DNA of 64,000 nucleotides from Variovorax sp. (GCA_017744935.1 JAGIAI010000019.1:18496-82495); one strand, 5' to 3'. Positions 8,556-16,909 are shown, counted from the stretch's first letter. The notes: generated by a model from the sequence alone, not told the origin. A program made the numbers and translations.

Positions 8556-10253
8556 CTAGAAGGTGGTCTTGAAAGTCAGGCTCACGAAGCCGCGGTCCTT
8601 CAGCAGCGTGGTGAACCCGTTCTGGCTGGTCACCGCGAAGCCGTTGGTGCTGCGGTACTGGCCGAGGTAGTCGATGTATTTCAGGTCGAAGCGGTACTTC
8701 TGGCGGACATCGACTCCCAGGCCAACGCTGTAGTTGCCGTTGCCCTGATTGCCGCCGAAGACCGTGGGAGCGTTGCCTTTGAGGCCCACTGCATAAGTGA
8801 TGGGCGCGTAGAGGTCGATGCCGGGCCACACCTGGAACCAGGTGGGCGTGAACGACATGCCGCTGCCGAAGTAGTTCTTGGTCGTGCAGCCGTCCCATTT
8901 GTCCTTGCCGGCGCAGGCTGCGAAGCCTTCGGCATAGAAGAGGTTGGCGCCGCTGGTCACCTTGGCCCATTGCGCCCAGGTCAATTCGACGGCCCAGGTC
9001 GCGGTGTCGAAGAGCGGCGTCTTCGGGATCACGCCGACGGCGTTGATGAGGCCGTGGTACGTGTCGCCGCGCGGACCCTTGGTGTCGCCGGGCGCCGGCA
9101 GGCCGGGGGCGATGCCGAGCACGGTGCTATTCAGCGGCGTGTTGTGGCGATACGAGAGTTCGCTGCCGAAACTGATGCCGCCGATGTTCTTGGCGAGGCT
9201 CACGCCGTACATGTCGATGTTGTCGGCGTAGATCAGGTTGTAGCGGCTGATGTTGCGACCGACCTGCGTGAGGAAGGTTTGCGGCAGCTTGTCCGCGAAG
9301 TTCCGCCAGTAGAAGCCCATCGTGCCGTCGAGCCATTCGGGGCTCCAGCGCGCGGCCAGGCCGCCTTCGCCGCGCTGCTTGGGCTCCGATGGATTCCCGC
9401 GCTGGGCGAAGCCGAGCTGGTTCGAGATGAACTGGCGGTCCGGGCCGTTGAAGGCGAAGTCCACCGGGCCGAGATAGGTGCCGCCTTCGGGGTAGCGGAA
9501 GGAATCCCACTCCAGCATGTACTGGCCGGCGATCGAGAGGTCCTGCGTGACCTGCGCCTGCGCCGAGAGCTGGTTCAGCGGACGGAAGAGTTCCTTGGCT
9601 TCCACGCCCGGGGTCGCGAAGCCCTTCTGCAGATCGAGCGGGTTCTGCGCATAGGCAATGCCATTCAGGTTGCCGCCCAGGAACAGCGATTCGCCCCAGT
9701 AGATCGAATGGCGGCCCAGCTTGGCGTTGACCGGCACGCTGCCGATATCGGCGCCACCGAACACGAAGGCATCGAGCCATTCGCCCGAAGGCCCGCGGTA
9801 GTAGCGGTTGATGTAGTCGCTGTATTGGTGGTTGACGTAGCTGGGAATCTGGCTCAGCGGCGGGTACGGATTGGAGCGGCTGTTCGCGCTGTAGGCGCCG
9901 TCGGCCCAACCGGCCGCGCTCACACGTGCGCCGAAGCGCTTCTGGTAGGTGATGTCCAACTCGCTCAGCAGGTCCAGGCGGCTGGCCACCGTCTGGCCGC
10001 GATCGAAGCTGTAGGTGCCTTCGTCGGAGACCGCGGAATTGCCGATCTTCGGATCGCGCCCCTCGACCCGGTTCGCGTAGTTGTAGCGGACCGTGTTGTC
10101 CCAGCGGACCTCGACGTCGGGGTTGCCCGTGTCGATCTCGAACGCCCGCGCGTTCGACGACAGTGTGGCGAGCAGCGCTGCGAACGCGGTCGCGGCGAGC
10201 CGGAAGGACGGACGGGCTGCGAACGAAGCGGCCTGGGTGTTGAGCTGAAGCAC
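8556..10253 (-). CDS. DUF1302 family outer-membrane protein
   Basis: A 565-residue exported protein with signal peptide (cleavage near SNARA, about residue 38). The mature part is a run of alternating polar and aromatic strands ending in LTFKTTF, with the C-terminal Phe typical of outer-membrane barrels. It matches DUF1302, typically linked to DUF1329. It is the first gene of the minus-strand operon running to about 681; its promoter must lie in the 218-base divergent gap shared with the toxin gene. Probably a channel or docking protein for a lipophilic substrate of the RND transporter. Confidence 0.85.
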   Translation of the reverse strand: MLQLNTQAASFAARPSFRLAATAFAALLATLSSNARAFEIDTGNPDVEVRWDNTVRYNYANRVEGRDPKIGNSAVSDEGTYSFDRGQTVASRLDLLSELDITYQKRFGARVSAAGWADGAYSANSRSNPYPPLSQIPSYVNHQYSDYINRYYRGPSGEWLDAFVFGGADIGSVPVNAKLGRHSIYWGESLFLGGNLNGIAYAQNPLDLQKGFATPGVEAKELFRPLNQLSAQAQVTQDLSIAGQYMLEWDSFRYPEGGTYLGPVDFAFNGPDRQFISNQLGFAQRGNPSEPKQRGEGGLAARWSPEWLDGTMGFYWRNFADKLPQTFLTQVGRNISRYNLIYADNIDMYGVSLAKNIGGISFGSELSYRHNTPLNSTVLGIAPGLPAPGDTKGPRGDTYHGLINAVGVIPKTPLFDTATWAVELTWAQWAKVTSGANLFYAEGFAACAGKDKWDGCTTKNYFGSGMSFTPTWFQVWPGIDLYAPITYAVGLKGNAPTVFGGNQGNGNYSVGLGVDVRQKYRFDLKYIDYLGQYRSTNGFAVTSQNGFTTLLKDRGFVSLTFKTTF

Positions 10254-10471
10254 GAGTCTCCTCTTTCTTTCTGGACAGTGGGGGTTGTGGTCCTGACCTG
10301 CGGGCGGCCGGGAACAGGGTGAAATTCTGGGAGGCAGGGGGCTTCCGGCGCCCCTCCTTGGCGGAGGGGGCGGGGGCGGGGGATGGCCCCGGGTGGGGGC
10401 GGCGGGTCAGCGCGGTTCGGACCCGTTCAGTAGCGAGGCAGAATCACTGCCAAACAAAAGAACAGGGAGCA
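10254..10471. promoter_or_regulatory. Divergent intergenic region between the DUF1302 operon and the toxin gene
   Basis: No credible gene. It contains a very G-rich tract at about 10360-10405 and, just before 10472, an AGGGAG ribosome-binding sequence. It must carry both promoters, but I cannot point to convincing -35/-10 boxes. Confidence 0.35.
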
Positions 10472-12571
10472 ATGACGATGCCTTTCACGGACGTCAGCAA
10501 TTTCGTTTTCTTCCAACTGATCAACGACCACCTTCGGGACGAGATCAACACCTTCCAGTGGAACCTGCTGACCAGCACGGCCCGGTTCATTGGAGCCATT
10601 GGCCTGATGCTGCTGTCCGTCTGGATCGCACTTCAGGGCTTGCGCGTCGTCACGGGCCGTTCTCGGCAACCCATGATGGCGCTGGTGGGCGACTCGCTTC
10701 GCGCCGTGCTCATCCTGGGCATTGCCACCGGTGCGGCGGGCGTCTCTTCCAACCTCTACTGGACACTCACCGACGGCACCGCCAGCGCCATCACAGCACT
10801 CGCCTCGCAGCACGCCGACAGCCCCTACGCGAACATCGACAAGAACCTCGCGTACATGCAGGCGATGTTCTCGGCGATCGATTCGCTCGCGAGTGGCGGT
10901 GATCCTTCCGTCGAGTCCGCCAAGACCCGAGCCTTGTGGTTCTCCAGCATCGGCATTGCCGGCCCGGGCGTGATCGGCGGGTCGCTCCTCCTACTCAACA
11001 AGATTGCTCTTGCGCTGTTCGTCGGCTTCGGACCCTTGTTCGTCCTATGCCTGCTGTTCGAGAAGACGAAGGCGCTGTTCGAGAAGTGGCTGCTGTATGG
11101 CATCGGCACGGTTTTCTCGCTGGCCGTGCTCAGCTTCATGGTCGGGCTTGCCAACAACATCGTGCAGGCGGTGGCAATGTCCTTCCTGGCCAGGTTCGCG
11201 GTGCTTCTGGCCGATACCGGGTCCCTTGGAGGTGCTTCCACAGCCGGAGAAGGCATCACATCGCTGGCGATGCAGCAAGGCGGCATCGGGCTGGTGCTGA
11301 CCACGCTCATCGTCAGCGCGCCGCCGATGGCGGCGGCATTCTTCCGAGGCGTGCTGGGGCAGTTCCAGGTGTTCTCGGCGTTCGGGATGATCGGGCGGGG
11401 GACGGAGGCTGGTGCAAATCATGTGCGGCGCACAGCCGCGACGGCTGATACCACCGGCCAGGGTGCCGCGGATCAGTCAGCCCTCAGTGAGAGCGACAGG
11501 CAACTCATGACCGTACGCTTCCAACGAGCATCCGGCGACAGCAATGCTGCGCTCGACTACATCAAGCGCAACGAGTGGTCGGGTCTGACTGATACCTCCG
11601 CGCCGCAGACGCCGGGTCAGCGCTATGTCGACGTCTACGGAGGGGACTCACTGATGACCAGTGGTCTTGCGGACGGTGGTCCTTTGGCCACTGAGCTTGC
11701 AGGGCGTTTTGCCAAAGGTGTCGCGCATGGCGCCGTCGACATGGTCTGGCAACCTGTTGCTCAAGTACTGGACCTTGGGCAGGTTGCGTACGGCACCGCA
11801 TACGGCTTCGCGACCGGAGGCCTGTATGAGCCGCGCTGGTTCAGCGCCATCGGGCAGAACTACGAAGCCGGCATGGCTTACGGCGAGACGGTTACGCGCG
11901 CGGTGCTCGGATCGAATCCCGTTACCGGCGTGGGAATGGCGAGCTTCGACTTGGCCGGCAGCGCGCTCAAGGGCGATTGGGGCGGCGTGGCGGAGGGCGC
12001 GGGAGGATTGGTCGGTGGGTTTGCGTTGGCGAAGTATGGGCAGCGGTATCTGGCGCCTGAGCCGGGGGCGCAGTTGGGCTTCTATCGACGCACTTCCTCG
12101 ATAGACGTGAGAGATCCATCCGGGATGGCTGCTCCGTTGCCGGCGAAAGAGGTGGGAAATTTCACCTCGGCCGAGCCGGTGTACTTGGGTGGGCGCACGC
12201 TCAACCGTGTCTTCGACTCGGTTGATTTTGATCGTGCTGTTGGGGGAGCCAAGCCCAACGGCGGCTACTGGACAGAAAAGGCATACGCTGACGAAACGAA
12301 CTGGCGTGCGGGCGTGGCGGTGCCGGCAAAGCAGCCATGGAACAATGGAACGCTGCAAGGCGAATGGCGGCCGGCCGATGGCTGGGGATGGGGCGGTAAG
12401 GCCGCTCCGCAGGTATTGGGGTCTGACTATTCGACGAAGAAGTACGGCTTCTCGATCGGCTGGCTTCAGCGCGGTGGAGACTATCAAATCTTCGTGCCGA
12501 ACTCGTATAGCCCCGCGGTGATTCCACCGAGTGCGATCAAGGTCAGCCCGACGCCGTGGAGCAAGCCATGA
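10472..12571 (+). CDS. TrbL/VirB6-like membrane protein with C-terminal toxin-like domain
   Basis: A 699-residue protein. The start at 10472 has AGGGAG upstream; an earlier in-frame ATG at 10319 would add 51 unlikely residues. Residues 1-300 look like TrbL/VirB6: hydrophobic segments at about 35-60, 75-95, 160-195, 205-245 and 270-300. Residues 310-540 are a linker with Gly/Ala-rich stretches, as in polymorphic toxins. Residues 565-699 form a compact domain with LNRVFD (R579), GGYWT (597-601), WNN (623-625), AAPQ (644-647) and GGDYQIFVP (668-676). This order of motifs recalls ADP-ribosyltransferase/TNT-like NAD-using toxins, by eye only. An immunity candidate overlaps the stop. No other T4SS gene is in the window. 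Confidence 0.7.
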   Translation: MTMPFTDVSNFVFFQLINDHLRDEINTFQWNLLTSTARFIGAIGLMLLSVWIALQGLRVVTGRSRQPMMALVGDSLRAVLILGIATGAAGVSSNLYWTLTDGTASAITALASQHADSPYANIDKNLAYMQAMFSAIDSLASGGDPSVESAKTRALWFSSIGIAGPGVIGGSLLLLNKIALALFVGFGPLFVLCLLFEKTKALFEKWLLYGIGTVFSLAVLSFMVGLANNIVQAVAMSFLARFAVLLADTGSLGGASTAGEGITSLAMQQGGIGLVLTTLIVSAPPMAAAFFRGVLGQFQVFSAFGMIGRGTEAGANHVRRTAATADTTGQGAADQSALSESDRQLMTVRFQRASGDSNAALDYIKRNEWSGLTDTSAPQTPGQRYVDVYGGDSLMTSGLADGGPLATELAGRFAKGVAHGAVDMVWQPVAQVLDLGQVAYGTAYGFATGGLYEPRWFSAIGQNYEAGMAYGETVTRAVLGSNPVTGVGMASFDLAGSALKGDWGGVAEGAGGLVGGFALAKYGQRYLAPEPGAQLGFYRRTSSIDVRDPSGMAAPLPAKEVGNFTSAEPVYLGGRTLNRVFDSVDFDRAVGGAKPNGGYWTEKAYADETNWRAGVAVPAKQPWNNGTLQGEWRPADGWGWGGKAAPQVLGSDYSTKKYGFSIGWLQRGGDYQIFVPNSYSPAVIPPSAIKVSPTPWSKP
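12550..12571 (+). repeat. Direct repeat copy 1, at the end of the toxin gene
   Basis: A 22-base sequence covering the last codons of the toxin (TPWSKP, stop) and the ATG of the first immunity gene. It is repeated exactly at 12915-12936. Confidence 0.9.
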
Positions 12572-12936
12572 GGCGCGATCCCCGCTATGCACAGTGGCTG
12601 GCAATCGCCGACGAACTGGAGAGTCTGCACTCCTTCCTGTACGGCCCAAAGGGGTATTGGGTCAAAGCCAGAAATACGTACCACGAAGTCGTCGATCTCT
12701 TGAGGTCTGCTCAATGGATTCGCGACAAATGTGCAACTGGGGGGTGGTACTGGTGGGACAAGACGACTATCTCCGCGCGTGCAGAGTCGCCCCTTGATAG
12801 CCTGAACCATGTGATCGGCGACAACGGTCGTGGCTCCTATGAGTCGAGCGAAGAAGGTCGTGCGCTGCTTGCAAGAATCGAGCGTCTTGAAGCGCAGATA
12901 GCCGCCCTCAGCCGGACGCCGTGGAGCAAGCCATGA
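12568..12936 (+). CDS. Candidate immunity protein to the TrbL-toxin
   Basis: A 122-residue soluble, acidic, Trp/Tyr-rich protein starting at an ATG that overlaps the toxin stop as ATGA; an in-frame GTG at 12556 is a less likely start. It contains LHSFLYGP (about 20-27), a WYWWDK core (about 62-67) and a C-terminal helix RIERLEAQIAALSR. No signal peptide, so it would act in the cytoplasm. The assignment as immunity protein rests on position, small size, overlap with the toxin gene and repeated duplication immediately downstream. I do not recognise the family. Its last six residues are identical to those of the toxin because of the 22-base repeat. Confidence 0.6.
   Translation: MRRDPRYAQWLAIADELESLHSFLYGPKGYWVKARNTYHEVVDLLRSAQWIRDKCATGGWYWWDKTTISARAESPLDSLNHVIGDNGRGSYESSEEGRALLARIERLEAQIAALSRTPWSKP
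12915..12936 (+). repeat. Direct repeat copy 2, at the end of the first immunity gene
   Basis: Exact copy of 12550-12571. It again supplies the codons for TPWSKP, the stop, and the ATG of the next (broken) immunity copy. Confidence 0.9.
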
Positions 12937-13253
12937 AGCGTGATCCTCGCTATGCGCAGGGCTGGAAATCGCCGATGAACTGGAGAACCTGCACTCCTTC
13001 CTGTATGGCCCAGAGGGGCATTGGGCTGTAGTCAGAAATACCTATCACGAGGTTGCTGGTCTCCTGATAGCTGCCCAATGGATTCGCCACAAATGCGCAA
13101 CCGGATGGTGGTATTGGTGGAATGAGGGGTGGATGGCAGGTGCAGCCTTGGACCCCCTGCGTAGTCTCTATCGAGTTCTGAGCGAAGGTGCCTTAGAAGG
13201 AACCGAAGAGGGCGACAAGGTGACGGCTCGGATCAAGCGTCTCGAAGCACAGA
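12933..13253 (+). pseudogene. Second immunity copy, frameshifted near its start
   Basis: The ATG at 12933 overlaps the previous stop, exactly as in copy 1. After CGCTATGCGCAG one base is missing relative to copy 1, and the starting frame ends at 13029-13031. The shifted frame then encodes a clear paralogue: ELENLHSFLYGPEG, AQWIRHKCATGWWYWW and IKRLEAQI. At 13254 it runs into the middle of a third copy, so it has also lost its own end. The intact parts match copy 1 closely enough that the loss looks recent, unless the single-base gap is a sequencing error. Confidence 0.75.
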
Positions 13254-13428
13254 TACTGGTGGGACAAGTCAAGCATTGCAGGACGGGCGATGTGGCCTCT
13301 TCGCAGCTTTGACCGGCTGATCAGTGAAGCAGGGGGAGGACGATTCGAGAGCAACAAAAAAAGGGAGAGAGTTGATCAAGAGAATCGAACCACTGAAGGC
13401 CCGCATCAAGCGCGAACTGTCGTCATGA
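13254..13428 (+). pseudogene. Third immunity copy, 3' half only
   Basis: Starting in the frame TAC TGG TGG GAC AAG, the sequence encodes YWWDKSSIAGRA then PLRSFDRLIS and GGGRFESNKK, which line up with YWWDKTTISARA, PLDSLNHVIG and GRGSYESSEE of copy 1. A frameshift lies in or just after an A-rich run at about 13356-13365. The other frame then gives LIKRIEPLKARIKRELSS and a stop at 13426-13428, matching the C-terminal helix of copy 1. The 5' half is missing and is replaced by copy 2. Confidence 0.65.
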
Positions 13429-13496
13429 TGAGAGTCTGCGCGCCCGCTTCTGGGCCAGGAACCGACTTTAGCTAAGCAGCCTTCGCTTTCATTCAT

Positions 13497-14000
13497 ATGA
13501 CACCCATCCATGTCGAGACAGTGCGTTCCGCAGATAGACAGGCCTCAATCGAAATCGCTGTCTATGAAGAGCACCATATGGGAGCGAGCACCGTGCGCGT
13601 CCGAGTCGACAGGACCATTGGCGGTGTTCGGGAGTTCTTTTCGACTGGTGGCGCGGCACGCTTCACGCCAGATTCTGATTGGCTGATTCAATACGACCGC
13701 ACGGTCATACTCGCGGCCAATCTTCGGTCGCTGCGCGTCATGCATTTTTCGCCCACCGCGATGACGAGCGGCTGGATATTGAGCCGCACACGGCCTCGGT
13801 TCTTCACATCTGTGGTTTTGGAAGGGGACGCCGCAGATGTGCACTATGAGACCGCATTCCACGACGGTCGGGAACATAGGACGCTCAAGTTCAAAGAGTC
13901 ATCGCCTTGGTGCACGGGCTTCGGACCTGTGCAGCATGGCTTGTTCCCTAGCGCCTATGAGCCGGACGTTCGGTCAATCCGCGGTGAGCAGGCCGCATAG
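13497..14000 (+). CDS. Unknown protein inside the immunity array
   Basis: A 167-residue protein from ATG 13497, with beta-rich character: alternating hydrophobic and polar segments such as STVRVRVDRT, RTVILAANLRSLRVMHF and FFTSVVLEG. No signal peptide, no membrane helix and no motif I recognise. It lies between immunity remnants, so it could be another immunity protein or a cargo gene carried with a lost toxin tip. Codon use is less GC-biased than in neighbouring housekeeping genes. Confidence 0.5.
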   Translation: MTPIHVETVRSADRQASIEIAVYEEHHMGASTVRVRVDRTIGGVREFFSTGGAARFTPDSDWLIQYDRTVILAANLRSLRVMHFSPTAMTSGWILSRTRPRFFTSVVLEGDAADVHYETAFHDGREHRTLKFKESSPWCTGFGPVQHGLFPSAYEPDVRSIRGEQAA

Positions 14001-14111
14001 GAAATGGCCGCAAGGCAGAAGGCATTGGCCCCTTCGGTGACGTTCGGCGAACGGCAGCTTGGAGGCAATCCCGAAGACCGCTGTGGGGCGCATTGCTTCC
14101 TGCATGGCGCT

Positions 14112-14213
14112 GCTCTAAACGAAGGCGCCTGGGAAGGAATCGAGACGGGGCGAGCGGTGATAACTAGGGTTGGACGCATCGAGGCGCAGATAGTCGCCCT
14201 CAGCCGGCGCTAG
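14112..14213 (+). pseudogene. Fourth immunity copy, C-terminal remnant
   Basis: In frame from about 14112 this encodes ALNEGAWEGIETG, then RIEAQIVALSRR and a stop. It matches VLSEGALEGTEEG plus the C-terminal helix of copy 2, and RLEAQIAALSR of copy 1. Upstream bases 14001-14111 are open in this frame but not recognisably homologous. The stop lies inside the 3' end of the convergent SulP gene. Confidence 0.55.
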
Positions 14214-15918
14214 CTTCAACCCGGTTTGGTGGATCGCTCGCGGCCCTCAATGAACTGGACGCCCCACCCTGAAACCGCTCGATCGCCAGTTCCAGATTGG
14301 CGAACATCCGCTCGTGTCCGAGCGTCTCGCCGAGCGGCGAGCGGCGCACCATCGCGAGCACGCCGGGGTTCAGGCTCACGAGCCAGAGCGTGATGCCGTT
14401 GTCGCGCAGGCGTTTCTCGGCCTGCGTGAGCATCTTGAGCGCGGTGTATTCGAAGTCGAAGACCGCGCTCATGTCGATCGCGACGACCTTGGGGTGGGTC
14501 TCTTCGATCAGCGCCCGCATCTTCTGGCCCGCGCGCTCGGCGTTGGCGAAGTAGATGCGACCTTCGGGTCGCAACATCAGCAGGCCGGGGATGGTGCGGT
14601 CATCGGGGTGCCTGCGCGTCAGCGGCCGCAGGATGTTCGTGCCGGCCTTGCGTCCGAGCATGCGCACCGGCGGATCGGAGATCTGGTGGGCCAGCGCCAC
14701 CAGCGACACCACGATCGCGACCACGATGCCCTGCAACGTCCCCAGCAGCACCACGCCCACTGCGGCGACCAGCGCCCAGACGAATTCGGTGCGCCGCACC
14801 TTCGCGATGTCCCTGAACTCGTGCGGCTGGATCAGCGTCACCGAATAGACGATCACGATCGCCGCCAGCGTGGCGTCGGGCATCTTCGCGATGTAGGGCG
14901 CGAGGTACAGCGCGGTGCCCAGCGCTGCCAGCGCGGTCACCAGGCCCGAGAGCTTCGTGCGCGCACCCGCGAGCCGGTTGACGGCCGTCTGCGTCGTGCC
15001 GCCGCCGGCGGGCATGGCACCGACCAGCGCGCCGGCAAGATTGGCCGCTCCGGTGGCGAACAGTTCGCGGTTGGGCTGCGGGTTCGGCTCGCCCGAGCGC
15101 GCGAAGGCGCGGCCCGCCGCGATGGATTCGGTGAAGCTCATGAGCGCGATGCCGAGCGCCGCCGGCCACAGCGCCAGGGCCAGTTCCGGATCCGGCAGGA
15201 TCACCGGTGGCAGGCCGGTGGGTACCGTGCCGACTGCGGCGACGCCATTGTGTTCGAGTCCGAGCAGATGCATCGCCGCGATGCCGCCTGCCACCGCGAC
15301 AAGCGGCGCCGGGGCGCGCGGCGCGAAGTGCTCCAGCAGTGTGAGAACGATCACGGTGGTCACGCCGACAGCGACGGTCGGCAGCTCGGCCTCGGGAATG
15401 CCCTGAGCCGTGGCGACCAGGTTGTGCAGGAAACCCGCCTTCGCGAAGTGGATGCCAAGCAGCTTGGGCAACTGGTCCACCACGATCACGACGCCGATGC
15501 CGGCCTTGAAACCGACCAGCACCGGCTCGGAGATGAAGTTGGCGACGAATCCCAGCCGCAGCAGTCCCGCGAACACGAGGATGAGGCCAGTGAGCGCAGT
15601 CAGCGTGGCGGCGGTGGTGGCGAGATCGCCCGGGTTGCCATGCGATGACATATCCGCGAGCGCCGCGCCGGTGAGTATCGCGAGGGTGGTGGTGGTGCTC
15701 ACGCTCAAGGGGCGCGAGGTTCCGAGCAGCGCGTAGAGCGCCATCGGCACCAGCACGGTGTAGAGACCTGCTTCCACGGGCAGGCCCGCGATGGTGGCGT
15801 AGGCAAGCGCCTTGGGGATCACGACAGCGGCCGTGATGAGCCCGGCGATGACGTCGGCCCGGAGCCATCCGGATCGCTGGGCCGGGCCGGACATGACCTT
15901 GTCGTTTTCCATGTCCAC
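14200..15918 (-). CDS. SulP-family anion transporter with STAS domain
   Basis: A 572-residue SulP/SLC26 protein: about a dozen membrane segments between residues 20 and 430, including the N-terminal family region ADVIAGLITAAVVIPKALAY, and a C-terminal STAS domain (about 440-555) with IYFANAERAG and the VVAIDMSAVFDFEYTAL phospho-acceptor-like region. The family moves sulfate, bicarbonate or dicarboxylates with H+ or Na+. No carbonic anhydrase or sulfur genes lie beside it, so the anion is not known. The 3' end overlaps the fourth immunity remnant by 14 bases. Confidence 0.85.
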   Translation of the reverse strand: MDMENDKVMSGPAQRSGWLRADVIAGLITAAVVIPKALAYATIAGLPVEAGLYTVLVPMALYALLGTSRPLSVSTTTTLAILTGAALADMSSHGNPGDLATTAATLTALTGLILVFAGLLRLGFVANFISEPVLVGFKAGIGVVIVVDQLPKLLGIHFAKAGFLHNLVATAQGIPEAELPTVAVGVTTVIVLTLLEHFAPRAPAPLVAVAGGIAAMHLLGLEHNGVAAVGTVPTGLPPVILPDPELALALWPAALGIALMSFTESIAAGRAFARSGEPNPQPNRELFATGAANLAGALVGAMPAGGGTTQTAVNRLAGARTKLSGLVTALAALGTALYLAPYIAKMPDATLAAIVIVYSVTLIQPHEFRDIAKVRRTEFVWALVAAVGVVLLGTLQGIVVAIVVSLVALAHQISDPPVRMLGRKAGTNILRPLTRRHPDDRTIPGLLMLRPEGRIYFANAERAGQKMRALIEETHPKVVAIDMSAVFDFEYTALKMLTQAEKRLRDNGITLWLVSLNPGVLAMVRRSPLGETLGHERMFANLELAIERFQGGASSSLRAASDPPNRVEASAG

Positions 15919-15988
15919 CTCCTCGATTCAGTATAGGACTCGGTCTTCGCGGCGCACTCATCGATGCGCTTTTCGCTAATCTTGCGCG

Positions 15989-16909
15989 ATGAACGCTTTT
16001 GCCATGCAGGGCGGTGTCGTCGGTGCACCGATCGGCCCGCCGCCGCCCGCGCCCGATATTCCCGTGCCGCCCACGCCGCCCGCGACGCATCCGCCGGCGC
16101 CGGTGGTCGATCCGCCAGCCGTCGACCCGCCGCTCGTCGAGCCGGGCAAGCCGCCGCCGGTGGCCGATCCACCGCCCGGCGCGATCGCACTGGGGCGGCT
16201 GCATGCGCGGCGGTTGCGCGAGGTCTATCGCTCCGCGGGATGGCCCTGTTGCGATTCGATCGAGGTGGACTTGCTCGCCGCGGGGCTGCTGGAGCGCATC
16301 CGCTCCGCACACGGCCACGAGACGCTGCGCGTCACGGACGCCGGCATCGTGCACATCGCGTCCTCGCTGGTGGTGAACCGCGCTGTCATGTCGCGCCACG
16401 AGGCGCTGGTGGAGCGTGTCGCGCGCGAAATGACGCGTGCGGGCCGCGTCGCCTGGCGCGGACTGACCCTGCGAGCGCAACTCCCGCCGGCTGCCGAAGG
16501 CGACAAGCCGCGCTGGTGCATTGCGCGGCCGGATGTCTTCTCGATACGCAACACGAGTGTGGAGGCCTATGCGCAGCCGGTCGTCCATGAGGTCAAGGCC
16601 AATCGCGCCGACCTGCTCAGCGATCTGCGCAAACCCGACAAGCGCGCAGCCTATCTCGATCTGGGCGGGGAGTGCTGGTATGTGCTCGGCTGCGATGCGC
16701 GAGGCCGGCCGATCGGCGAGCCGGACGAGATCCCGGCGGAATGCGGCGTGATGGTCGCGCAGGGTGACCGGCTGGTGGTGGCTCGCTCGGCCGTTCACCG
16801 CGCGTTGCCCCGCCTGCCCTTCGCGATCTGGATGGCGCTGGCCAAGGCGCAGCCGGTCGCGGGTTTCGATGACGAACTGCAGGAGTTGCTGCCGGGTCTG
16901 GATGGTTGA
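15989..16909 (+). CDS. PD-(D/E)XK-like (MmcB-like) protein with proline-rich N-terminus
   Basis: A 306-residue protein. Residues 15-65 are a Pro-rich tail (many PP and DPP units). Residues 70-165 contain a possible winged-helix region (LLERIRSAHGHETLRVT). Residues 175-235 have the restriction-endonuclease-like core RPDVFS...HEVKANRADLLSDLRK with D182, E201 and K203, then GGECWYVLG. The EVK-x2-RADL-x2-DLRK pattern is typical of MmcB-type DNA-repair and VRR-like proteins. Nuclease activity is inferred from these residues. It stands alone between SulP and a small unknown gene. A second in-frame ATG lies five codons downstream. Confidence 0.55.
   Translation: MNAFAMQGGVVGAPIGPPPPAPDIPVPPTPPATHPPAPVVDPPAVDPPLVEPGKPPPVADPPPGAIALGRLHARRLREVYRSAGWPCCDSIEVDLLAAGLLERIRSAHGHETLRVTDAGIVHIASSLVVNRAVMSRHEALVERVAREMTRAGRVAWRGLTLRAQLPPAAEGDKPRWCIARPDVFSIRNTSVEAYAQPVVHEVKANRADLLSDLRKPDKRAAYLDLGGECWYVLGCDARGRPIGEPDEIPAECGVMVAQGDRLVVARSAVHRALPRLPFAIWMALAKAQPVAGFDDELQELLPGLDG

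Noticed and set aside
10355..10410. Regulatory G-quadruplex in the G-rich tract
   Set aside because: The runs of G are irregular and the window is GC-rich throughout; I cannot tell it from composition.
14001..14111. 5' half of the fourth immunity copy
   Set aside because: The frame is open but the sequence does not match the N-terminal part of copy 1, so only 14112-14213 is called a remnant.
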